A stretch of 23,528 bases of DNA from positions 1-23,528 of the forward strand of contig DAHO01000104.1 in the NCBI GenBank assembly GCA_002498455.1. The letters are read 5' to 3'. Shown here piece by piece: positions 9,378 through 16,586 of the stretch (position 1 is its first letter; each line of letters starts with the position of its first letter). This DNA is from Euryarchaeota archaeon UBA602. GTDB lineage: Archaea > Thermoplasmatota > Poseidoniia > Poseidoniales > Thalassarchaeaceae. The position numbers were made by a program, and so were the translations under genes. The notes beneath the pieces were generated by a model. The model was not told the origin of the DNA. It did no database searches and was given only the letters and a program-made list of their open reading frames with translations.

Positions 9378-11543
9378 ATGTCGGGAGACGGGTTCGCCGC
9401 AAAGCGCCGTGCTGAAGCCGCAGAAAATGTCCAATCTGCTTCTGCTGAGCCTTCTCTGATTGAGCAACTCAAAGATCAGGCAGGTTCGATGGCTGGTATG
9501 GCGGGTATGTTCGTAGTCACCATTCTGTTGGCGATGAAAATTCAACCATTTTACGACCATGATGAGATTCGTGCGTTCGGTTCAGAAGGCGCGACAAAGG
9601 CCGGTTTCATCCTCCTTGAACTGGTTTTTATCTTCATCTTTACAGCACTGATCATTTACCTTGCAAGGAGAAATATGGAGAAATTCATCAAGTGGGGGGT
9701 ACTTGGTATTCTATGGATCGCTATGATGTATACATTGTACCCATTGGCTGCGATGGTTTTGGTCCCCGAACCTCCAGCGTTAACCGAGGACGAAACGGAT
9801 GTATCCGAGGCATACATTGTATCGGTTGAAGAAGGTGGAGCCAATTTCTTCTACGTCGATGACCCATTGTCTGGCAATGGAACCCTGATGTATGTTGGAA
9901 ATGCCGGTGAGATTGAGCATTGGAGTCATCAGATTATCCCTGAAGACGGCTTTGTTTCAGAAACGGTGCGCATCACACATACTGAGGATGGAATCGTCAT
10001 GTGCGAAGGCACAAGATGGGTTCTTCTTGATGCTGCAACCGGAGAACAAAAAGAAGAGCATCCGAAGGATTGTTATGTTGGCTTTCGACAAGAGGTGACT
10101 GAACCTGAGCAAATGCCTCCTGACTGGAAGTGGGAATCCTGTGATGGAGAAGACAATGTACCGCAAGATTGGACTGTTGTTGATGGTTATCTAGAAGCCA
10201 TTCCGTTCCACAATGATGGTGATATTGGACCACGTGATTGTGGTGATGGCTGGCTGTTCCCAAGTGAATTTGATGCACGAAATGTCATTTTTGCTCAAGA
10301 ATTCGGCTCGGAACATTTCCTAATCGTATCCTCAAAGTGGGCGGGCATGGTGCAATTTCCCACACAGGGCCAACAGATTGGTGGAGCTCAGTTAGGAGAG
10401 CAAGTCGAAACCACTTGGAACATTACTTTGAGTGGCGGAGAAACCTTTGATGCAGCAACCCTTGGAGCCATGCCCGGAATCAATGCATCCGGTCAAGATA
10501 CATTGCTCCTCGGAACCTCATCAGGACGTGTTTTGGGCGTCGATGTTAATCAAGACGGTAGTGTTGAGGAGCGAATGAGTATGCAACTCGCTGAGCCTGT
10601 CAGAGGGCTGTTACTGGCAGATTGTTGCGCAGGTGGTAGCAATGATCTATGGGTGATTGAGGGAGATCATCTACGGATATTCATGGGTAGTGGATTGCGT
10701 GAATTAACGCGCAGTCTTGATGTGGGCGGAGATGCCTCACGAGTCCCTATGGCTTTGCATAATGTCGACAATTCTCAGTCAGAGATCGATGGTGCTCTTC
10801 TATTGATGGAACAGAATGGTGAATGGTCATCGATGAACTACGAATTCATCCCAAGCGATATGGGACAATTCCTAATTTACACCATTCCTGGGCTCATTGC
10901 GCTAATCCTGTCAATTGGAATGATGATTGCACTGATTATGCGTCCTGAATGGTATGTCATCAACACAGTTGGTGTACTGGTTGGTGCGGGAACAATCACC
11001 ATGCTTGGTGTCTCATTTGTGCCTTGGATTATCATCATCTTCATGGTACTTGCAGCGATTTATGATGCATGGGCGGTGTATAAATCCAAACACATGCTTG
11101 AGTTGGCCGATACCATGGTCAATTTGGAATTGCCCGTGATGTTGGTCGCACCCCAAAAACCCACACGAGGGCGGATTCAGATGGCCCGTCCAGAGACTCC
11201 CATCGATGGAACACCCGTGCCTCCAGCACCTAGAAAAGGCATGGAAGAAACCATGCTGATGGGGTTGGGCGACGTCATTTTCCCTGGATTGCTGTGTATT
11301 TCTGCCATGTCTTGGCTTCCAGATGTGGAGGGGCCACTAGGATGGTCCGCTCCTGTATGGGTTGCGATTGGGACCATGATTGGCAGTCTGGTTGGCTATT
11401 GTGTACTCATGACATATGTCGCTCGAGGCAAGCCACAGGCTGGATTGCCATTGCTAAACGGGGGTGCGATTCTAGGATACTTCATCTCTGGAATGATTTT
11501 CATCGGTAGTTCGGCCTTTGTTTTCAATATCAGTCTGTTCTAA
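9378..11543 (+). CDS. Presenilin/signal-peptide-peptidase-type intramembrane aspartyl protease with large extracytoplasmic insert
   Basis: A 721-residue membrane protein. It keeps the A22-family catalytic motifs: YD in the sixth hydrophobic segment (Tyr562-Asp563, LAAIYDAWAVYKS), GLGD in the seventh (629-632, catalytic Asp632), and GLPLLNGGAILGY (689-701), the equivalent of the PAL motif, in the ninth. Nine hydrophobic segments can be placed at about 41-57, 75-97, 105-128, 498-519, 524-545, 546-567, 631-648, 658-680 and 690-718, matching presenilin topology. Archaeal homologues (PF06550-type) are usually about 300 residues. Here a segment of about 365 residues (129-495) lies between TM3 and TM4, on the extracytoplasmic side in the presenilin model. 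It has six cysteines and blade-like repeats such as LLLGTSSGRVLGVDV, suggesting a WD/PQQ-like propeller. A TTG start at 9348 is possible, but the ATG at 9378 has TGAGGG upstream. Substrates are unknown. Confidence 0.85.
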   Translation: MSGDGFAAKRRAEAAENVQSASAEPSLIEQLKDQAGSMAGMAGMFVVTILLAMKIQPFYDHDEIRAFGSEGATKAGFILLELVFIFIFTALIIYLARRNMEKFIKWGVLGILWIAMMYTLYPLAAMVLVPEPPALTEDETDVSEAYIVSVEEGGANFFYVDDPLSGNGTLMYVGNAGEIEHWSHQIIPEDGFVSETVRITHTEDGIVMCEGTRWVLLDAATGEQKEEHPKDCYVGFRQEVTEPEQMPPDWKWESCDGEDNVPQDWTVVDGYLEAIPFHNDGDIGPRDCGDGWLFPSEFDARNVIFAQEFGSEHFLIVSSKWAGMVQFPTQGQQIGGAQLGEQVETTWNITLSGGETFDAATLGAMPGINASGQDTLLLGTSSGRVLGVDVNQDGSVEERMSMQLAEPVRGLLLADCCAGGSNDLWVIEGDHLRIFMGSGLRELTRSLDVGGDASRVPMALHNVDNSQSEIDGALLLMEQNGEWSSMNYEFIPSDMGQFLIYTIPGLIALILSIGMMIALIMRPEWYVINTVGVLVGAGTITMLGVSFVPWIIIIFMVLAAIYDAWAVYKSKHMLELADTMVNLELPVMLVAPQKPTRGRIQMARPETPIDGTPVPPAPRKGMEETMLMGLGDVIFPGLLCISAMSWLPDVEGPLGWSAPVWVAIGTMIGSLVGYCVLMTYVARGKPQAGLPLLNGGAILGYFISGMIFIGSSAFVFNISLF

Positions 11544-11570
11544 CCGCCGGCGCTTTCAAGCATGAAGGAC

Positions 11571-11585
11571 GGTTCCGTAGGAACC
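11571..11585 (+). promoter_or_regulatory. Perfect 6-bp inverted repeat just upstream of the serS ribosome binding site
   Basis: GGTTCC-GTA-GGAACC forms a perfect 6-bp stem with a three-base loop. It is followed directly by the GGAGGGG Shine-Dalgarno (11586-11592) of serS, whose ATG is at 11597. It lies in the 53-base gap between the presenilin homologue and serS. It could be an operator at the transcription start or an RNA hairpin beside the ribosome site. It has no downstream T-run, so it is not a typical terminator. Confidence 0.4.
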
Positions 11586-11596
11586 GGAGGGGCTCC

Positions 11597-12880
11597 ATGC
11601 AGGACATTCGAATGTTCCGAGAAAATGCTGATGTGATTCGTGCTGATCATGACAAGCGTGGTCTTTCACACGAGTCAATCGACGAGGTCATTCGACTGGA
11701 TGAGGCATGGCGCAAAGCACGTTTCGATGCGGATCAACTTCGAAGAAAGCGCAACGAAGCTGCCCGTGGAATTGCCGCTGCTAAGAAAGCGGGAGATGAT
11801 GATGAATTCAAGCGAATAAAGTCCGAAGTCGAACAGATTGCTGCGGAAATTGAGGCCCTCGGAAAACTGGCAGACCATCACGAGTTGGAAAGAGATCGTA
11901 TTCGAATGTCGGTTCCAAATATTCTCCATCATGATGTCCCGGTCGGTGAAGATGAAACAGGGAATACACAACACAGCCTTCACGGTGAGAAGCCAGCATT
12001 TGAATTTCAACCCAGAACTCACAATGAATTGATTGAGATGAACAAATGGGTGGACCTACCTCGAGCTGCAAAAATTGCGGGAAGTCGATTCTTTTTCTTG
12101 AAGGGAGATTTGGCACATTTGGAACTGGCCTTGCAGCAATATGCTGTTGATTTCGTAGCAGAGCGTGGCTTTACATTCGTTCAACCGCCTGTCATGATGA
12201 ATCGTGAAGCCTACGAAGGAGTGACTGATCTCGGTGATTTTGAATCAGTAATGTACAATGTCCAGCCAGAAGGATTCTACACGATTGCAACCAGCGAACA
12301 CCCCCTTACGGCGATGTTCATGGATGAAGTGATTGAACCGAGTCTTTTGCCAATAAAGATGGTCGGTGTATCTCCGTGCTTCCGTAGAGAGGTCGGTGCC
12401 CACGGTCAAGGCGACAAGGGCATTTGGCGTGTTCATCAATTCACAAAGGTCGAACAAATCATTATTTGTCATCCTGATCAGTCATGGGAGGCGCACGAAG
12501 AGTTGCTGGACAACTGTGTTAATCTATGGGACAGTCTTGGGCTTCACTATGAGGTGGTAAATATCTGCACTGGAGATATGGGTACGGTGGCCTCGAAAAA
12601 GTACGATTTGGAGGCTTGGTTGCCTGGACGGGGCGAATACAAGGAAATCGTGTCCTGCTCAAATTGTACCGATTACCAAGCGAATCGGCTCAGAATGCGC
12701 TATCGGACAACCGATGGTAATGCCGCTGTACATACGTTGAATTCAACAGCGGTCGCAACCAGTCGGGCCTTGGTGGCAATCATGGAACAATATCAACTCG
12801 AAGATGGACGGGTCAAGGTCCCCGATTGTCTAGTCGAAAGAATGGGTGGCAAAACCCACCTTGAACCGTGTGGATGGTGA
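11597..12880 (+). CDS. serS: Seryl-tRNA synthetase
   Basis: Class II aminoacyl-tRNA synthetase that charges tRNA-Ser with serine. The 427-residue length is normal. Residues about 25-105 form the long antiparallel coiled-coil arm that reads the tRNA, rich in Arg, Lys, Glu and Ala. Motif 2 is FRREVGAHGQGDKG (from Phe262) running into RVHQFTKVEQ, and motif 3 is TSRALVAIMEQYQ (around Arg390) ending in DGRVKVPDCL. This is the common bacterial/eukaryal/archaeal SerRS form, not the rare methanogen type. The start has a strong GGAGGGG Shine-Dalgarno at 11586-11592. yaaA begins four bases after its stop, so the two are surely co-transcribed. Confidence 0.96.
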   Translation: MQDIRMFRENADVIRADHDKRGLSHESIDEVIRLDEAWRKARFDADQLRRKRNEAARGIAAAKKAGDDDEFKRIKSEVEQIAAEIEALGKLADHHELERDRIRMSVPNILHHDVPVGEDETGNTQHSLHGEKPAFEFQPRTHNELIEMNKWVDLPRAAKIAGSRFFFLKGDLAHLELALQQYAVDFVAERGFTFVQPPVMMNREAYEGVTDLGDFESVMYNVQPEGFYTIATSEHPLTAMFMDEVIEPSLLPIKMVGVSPCFRREVGAHGQGDKGIWRVHQFTKVEQIIICHPDQSWEAHEELLDNCVNLWDSLGLHYEVVNICTGDMGTVASKKYDLEAWLPGRGEYKEIVSCSNCTDYQANRLRMRYRTTDGNAAVHTLNSTAVATSRALVAIMEQYQLEDGRVKVPDCLVERMGGKTHLEPCGW

Positions 12881-12884
12881 AGAA

Positions 12885-13649
12885 ATGTATGCTGTAATCT
12901 CTCCTGCAAAGAAATTGAACTGCTCTGGTTGGAATCGTGATCTTAATTTTACAAAACCCTCGTTGTTGGAACATACAACAGGTCTAGTGAAAGAAATGCA
13001 GAATAAATCTGCGAATGAAATCGGACAATTGATGAAAATTTCAGACCAACTATCTACATTAAATTATGACCGATATCAATCATTTTCTTCAAATCCTGAG
13101 TGTGAAGATGCTAAGCCTGCAGCCTTGATGTTTGATGGAGACACCTACACTGGATTGCAAGCCGAAGATTTTGGACAAAGGGACTGGGAATTCGCACAAG
13201 AGCATCTCGGGATCCTGTCCGGTCTTTACGGCTTGTTACGGCCTCTCGATTTGATTCAACCTCATCGGCTTGAGATGGGGACGCGACTTACAACTGGTCG
13301 CGGTTCAAACCTTTACGCCTATTGGGGAGATGAAATCGCAAACCTATTGCAACAGCGTAATGAGGGTTCATCGGACAATTCATTGGTGAATCTTGCTTCT
13401 AATGAATACTTCAAGTCAGCATCTCGACCGACATTGGGGATGAATGTGATTACACCGACATTCAAAGAAATGCGAGATGGGAAATTGAAACTAATCAGTT
13501 TCTCAGCCAAGCGTGCTCGAGGCTCTATGGCGCGATTCATGATAAAGAATCAAATCGAGAATCCTGAAGATTTGAAGCAATTTGACATCGACGGTTACCG
13601 ATTCGATCCAAATCAATCAACCGATAACGAGTGGTTGTTTTACCGTTAA
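12885..13649 (+). CDS. yaaA: YaaA/DUF328 family peroxide-stress protein
   Basis: A 254-residue protein closely matching the length and pattern of Escherichia coli YaaA (258 residues). That protein lowers free iron and limits oxidative damage under hydrogen peroxide and has been reported to bind DNA. Diagnostic segments are MYAVISPAKKLN at the start, FDGDTYTGLQAEDF, HLGILSGLYGLLRPLDL, HRLEMGTRL, NLASNEYFKS and ISFSAKRARGSMARFM. The ATG at 12885 gives the family N-terminus, and the GGTGA before it overlaps the serS stop, implying translational coupling. An upstream in-frame start at 12846 would add 13 non-family residues inside serS and is rejected. Its presence fits an aerobic surface-ocean cell. 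The exact biochemical activity of the family is unsettled. Confidence 0.93.
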   Translation: MYAVISPAKKLNCSGWNRDLNFTKPSLLEHTTGLVKEMQNKSANEIGQLMKISDQLSTLNYDRYQSFSSNPECEDAKPAALMFDGDTYTGLQAEDFGQRDWEFAQEHLGILSGLYGLLRPLDLIQPHRLEMGTRLTTGRGSNLYAYWGDEIANLLQQRNEGSSDNSLVNLASNEYFKSASRPTLGMNVITPTFKEMRDGKLKLISFSAKRARGSMARFMIKNQIENPEDLKQFDIDGYRFDPNQSTDNEWLFYR

Positions 13650-13652
13650 TTT

Positions 13653-13682
13653 TCCAATTGAAAAATCGATTATTCAATTGGA
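13653..13682. terminator. Symmetric hairpin between convergent yaaA and the biotin-carrier gene
   Basis: TCCAATTGAA (13653-13662) and TTCAATTGGA (13673-13682) are perfect 10-bp inverted arms around a 10-base AT-rich loop. The hairpin lies between the yaaA stop (13647-13649) and the stop of the opposing gene (13683-13685), and fills that 33-base gap. It is flanked by short T-rich runs on both strands. The position between two converging stops supports a bidirectional terminator. Archaeal termination often depends on T-runs rather than hairpins, so the function is inferred. Confidence 0.55.
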
Positions 13683-14159
13683 TTATTCGACCGATTCAGG
13701 GGGCTCGATATCGATTAATGTGGCTCCTGCGTCGACTTGTTCGCCCACACTATGATGAATTGTTGCAATCGTTCCAGATTCTGTTGCTGCAATTCGGTGT
13801 TCCATCTTCATGGCTTCCATGACAATCAGTGTCTGTCCCTCCTCAACAGTATCGCCCACCTGGCATAGAATCTCCAGAACTTTGCCTGGCATTGGAGCAA
13901 CCATGCCATCGGCCTCACCCCCACCTCCAGCACCATGTTCATCGATTGACAAGACATGGATTGCACCGTCGAGATGAACCCACCAATCATCTCCGACCTT
14001 GATCACATGAGCCAGTCGGTTGTCAATCCAAAGACGATTTGGTCTGGCATCGATTTCAAACGTGTGGGAATTCACGATTTCTTGTTCATCGCAAATCGCA
14101 TGCTCCGAGCCGATAGAGATCTGCCATCGGCGACCCTGTGAATCTCTCAAATCAACCAT
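13683..14159 (-). CDS. Biotin carboxyl carrier protein, C-terminal half of a split methylcrotonyl-CoA carboxylase alpha subunit
   Basis: A 158-residue biotin carrier. The C-terminal half is a biotinyl domain with GMVAPMPGKV, and EAMKMEH around the biotin-accepting Lys118. A linker of small residues (GAGGGG, about 76-81) precedes it. Residues 1-70 are a short beta-rich region in the place of the BT domain that links carboxylase and carrier in fused alpha subunits. The gene starts nine bases after the biotin carboxylase stop and in the same reading frame. GAGGTG, which overlaps that TGA, supplies the Shine-Dalgarno five bases before the ATG. Together the two proteins total about 671 residues, the size of a normal fused MccA. 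Carrier and carboxylase should assemble with the carboxyltransferase encoded upstream in the same cluster. Confidence 0.9.
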   Translation of the reverse strand: MVDLRDSQGRRWQISIGSEHAICDEQEIVNSHTFEIDARPNRLWIDNRLAHVIKVGDDWWVHLDGAIHVLSIDEHGAGGGGEADGMVAPMPGKVLEILCQVGDTVEEGQTLIVMEAMKMEHRIAATESGTIATIHHSVGEQVDAGATLIDIEPPESVE

Positions 14160-14168
14160 GGCAACACC

Positions 14169-15710
14169 TCAGGGAAAGGACCTCCTCAGGGTTTGGAAGG
14201 GGTTGTAGGGGCTGCCTCTTCCTCCCGATGATTCAACGACAGTTGCTTTGCGTGACAATCCAAACTGCTCAGCCGCAGCTGCGACAAAGGGAGTGACATC
14301 AGAGATTTCTGTATCCCAGCCCTCTGGCCAATTTACTTCGATGAAATCTGTGGTTGTCTCACCCGCATGGTAAGCAGGATGACCCATGATGTCGCATAGG
14401 AAACCCAAATTGGTTGTGACACCAAGTAAAACGAAATCTTCACAAGCACGCTTCATCCTTCGAATTGCAGCATCTCGATCAGGTGCATGAACGATTAGTT
14501 TCGCAAGCATTGGATCGAAGTCAATCCGTGCTTCATCACCCTCCCTGACACCTGTATCCAATCGGATTCCAGGACCACTAGGTGGCCTGAATAGGGCCAA
14601 AGGCCCGATTGCTGGGAGAAAACCATTGCTTGGATCTTCAGCATAAATTCGAACTTCTATGGCATGTCCACGGATGGATAAATCCTTCTGGTTAAATGGC
14701 AATGGTAGCCCCGCAGCAATACGAATTTGCTCAACAACAAGATCCGTTCCACTAATGCATTCAGTGATCGGGTGTTCAACTTGCAACCGTGTATTCATTT
14801 CCAAGAAGTGGAAATCACCATCCTCGGCCAACAAGAATTCGACCGTCCCTGCACCCTCATAATCCACTGCCCGGGCCGCATTTACGGCCGCTTCACCCAT
14901 TCGAGTTCGGGTTATTTCATCCAAAACTGGCGATGGTGCCTCTTCAACCACTTTTTGATGACGACGCTGTATACTACATTCCCGCTCAAAGAGATGAACA
15001 GCGTTACCATGTGAATCACACAATACTTGCACTTCAACATGACGAGATTTCTCTAGTAACCGTTCAACATATACGGTTCCATCTCCAAATGAGGTAGCGG
15101 CTTCACGGCTCGCTGCAGCATACTCACGCTGCAGATTTCGAGGTTCGCGTACAACCCGCATTCCCTTGCCACCGCCTCCTGCACTGGCCTTGAGTAGCAA
15201 TGGGTAGCCTACACGAGTCGCTGCACGAACCAACTCATCGACCATGTCATCGGGTTCATCGAGTGGGAGTTCTTCTCCTGGAATCACAGGAACACCTGCC
15301 TCAACCATTGCCCGTCTAGCACTAATCTTGTCGCCCATTTCATCAATGGCATGGGCGGAAGGACCAATCCATACAAGATCTGCTGCCTTCACTGCATTTG
15401 CAAACGAGCTCCGTTCTGAAAGAAAACCATAGCCTGGATGAATCGCATCAGCTCCAGTTTCTCTGGCTGCGGATAAAATAGCCTCAATGTTGAGATAGGT
15501 CTCTGCAAGAGTATCCCCCGGCAGGTACACCGACTCATCTGCGGTCTGCTGATGTAGAGACCCTCGATCCGATTCAGAATAAATCGCTACAGAGCCGATT
15601 CCTAACTCGGCACAAGAACGGAAAATTCGACATGCGATTTCGCCACGATTGGCGACCAGAATCTTGGTGATTGGTCGGGGAGCATTCACCATCCAATCCG
15701 GCTCAAGCAT
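14169..15710 (-). CDS. mccA: Biotin carboxylase subunit of acyl-CoA (probably 3-methylcrotonyl-CoA) carboxylase
   Basis: ATP-grasp enzyme that carboxylates biotin on the carrier protein with ATP and bicarbonate. From the ATG at 15710 it is 513 residues. It shows KILVANRGEIACRIFR at the N-terminal domain, HPGYGFLSE, the glycine-rich ATP loop KASAGGGGKGMRVV (174-187), HVEVQVL, ERECSIQRRHQKVVEEAP (242-259) and EMNTRLQVEH (304-313), so the active site looks complete. A TTG at 15731 would overlap the hydratase gene. 15710 is preferred because an AGGAG overlapping the hydratase stop lies eight bases upstream. The protein ends just after the carboxylase domain at an in-frame TGA; the carrier half follows as its own gene. 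The substrate assignment rests on the neighbouring MccB-like subunit. Confidence 0.92.
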   Translation of the reverse strand: MLEPDWMVNAPRPITKILVANRGEIACRIFRSCAELGIGSVAIYSESDRGSLHQQTADESVYLPGDTLAETYLNIEAILSAARETGADAIHPGYGFLSERSSFANAVKAADLVWIGPSAHAIDEMGDKISARRAMVEAGVPVIPGEELPLDEPDDMVDELVRAATRVGYPLLLKASAGGGGKGMRVVREPRNLQREYAAASREAATSFGDGTVYVERLLEKSRHVEVQVLCDSHGNAVHLFERECSIQRRHQKVVEEAPSPVLDEITRTRMGEAAVNAARAVDYEGAGTVEFLLAEDGDFHFLEMNTRLQVEHPITECISGTDLVVEQIRIAAGLPLPFNQKDLSIRGHAIEVRIYAEDPSNGFLPAIGPLALFRPPSGPGIRLDTGVREGDEARIDFDPMLAKLIVHAPDRDAAIRRMKRACEDFVLLGVTTNLGFLCDIMGHPAYHAGETTTDFIEVNWPEGWDTEISDVTPFVAAAAEQFGLSRKATVVESSGGRGSPYNPFQTLRRSFP

Positions 15711-15715
15711 TTGAT

Positions 15716-16573
15716 TCACTCCTGGTTCCAATTGGGAGAACGCTTCTCTAGGAAAGAGGCTAGGCCTTCTTGACCTTCTTCAGAACCGCGCATTTCACTG
15801 GTTTTATCCAACGTCCATCGACGCAATTCCTCGTCTGTTCCAGTCCAGCGATCAAAGTTTAGTGCAAGCCGCTTGGCTTCCGTAACCGCCATCGGTCCTG
15901 TTGTCATGATTTCATCTATAATCGACAGTTCCGAGTCATCCAAGGAATCTACCATTTGGTTGACAAGTCCAATTCGAAGTGACTCTTCGGAACCAATCCG
16001 ACCCGCAAGCATGGCCAATCGACGGAACTCTGCACTTCCGACCTTTCGGTATACGTAAGGGCCGATGACTGCGGGAAGAATACCGAGTTTTCCTTCGGAA
16101 AGAGCAATTCGAGTCCGTGGTTCAACAATCACATGGTCCATGCATGCAATCAGACCTGCACCCCCACCAAGGGCAACTCCTTGCACCTTTCCTATGGTGA
16201 AGCATGGGTGAGCCCACAGGCTGTTGAACAATCGATCAAGACGCTCTGAGTCGGCTCGATTTTCTTCCGCACTCTTCGCACCTGCATCACGCATCATGTT
16301 GATGTCGGCACCAGCACAGAAGTGCTTACCAGCCCCTGAGATGACAATCACCCGAAGGAATGGGTTTCCGGCCGAATCATGCAGTGAACCACGCTCTCCA
16401 ACAGAACGCTCTTTGGTCCATTCGAGCAACGATATGATTTCACTGATTAGTTGAATGTTCAATGCATTGAATACATCTTCACGAGTGAGCGTTAATCTCG
16501 CCACTGCACCATCGATTTCAAGAGTACAAAGGCCTGTTTCAGGCAACAAATCTTCAATTGCATAATTCAACAT
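15716..16573 (-). CDS. Enoyl-CoA hydratase/isomerase family, probable methylglutaconyl-CoA hydratase
   Basis: A 285-residue crotonase-fold protein, probably hydrating 3-methylglutaconyl-CoA to HMG-CoA in leucine breakdown. The CoA-binding/oxyanion segments HFCAGADINMM (84-94) and VALGGGAGLIACMD (133-146) are clear. SEGKLGILPAVIGPYV (159-174) carries Glu160, the likely catalytic acid/base. The residue after GGGA is Gly140, where classical enoyl-CoA hydratases have their other glutamate. LiuC-like methylglutaconyl-CoA hydratases commonly show this, so I take it as a family trait rather than a defect. The ATG at 16573 has AGGAG eight bases upstream, overlapping the carboxyltransferase stop. Its place between the two carboxylase genes supports the leucine pathway. 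The function is inferred from context as much as from motifs. Confidence 0.85.
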   Translation of the reverse strand: MLNYAIEDLLPETGLCTLEIDGAVARLTLTREDVFNALNIQLISEIISLLEWTKERSVGERGSLHDSAGNPFLRVIVISGAGKHFCAGADINMMRDAGAKSAEENRADSERLDRLFNSLWAHPCFTIGKVQGVALGGGAGLIACMDHVIVEPRTRIALSEGKLGILPAVIGPYVYRKVGSAEFRRLAMLAGRIGSEESLRIGLVNQMVDSLDDSELSIIDEIMTTGPMAVTEAKRLALNFDRWTGTDEELRRWTLDKTSEMRGSEEGQEGLASFLEKRSPNWNQE

Positions 16574-16586
16574 TTCAATTGCTCCT

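Noticed and set aside
9315..9560. In-frame 82-codon upstream extension of folC
   Set aside because: It runs into the coding region of the divergent membrane protease, has no family similarity, and a strong GGAGG precedes the ATG at 9314.
12846..12884. Longer yaaA start inside serS
   Set aside because: The family N-terminus MYAVISPAKK begins at 12885, where GGTGA supplies a ribosome site.
15874..16148. Loss of one catalytic glutamate as a sign of an inactive hydratase pseudogene
   Set aside because: Gly after GGGA is common in LiuC-type methylglutaconyl-CoA hydratases, the other glutamate is kept, and the frame is intact.
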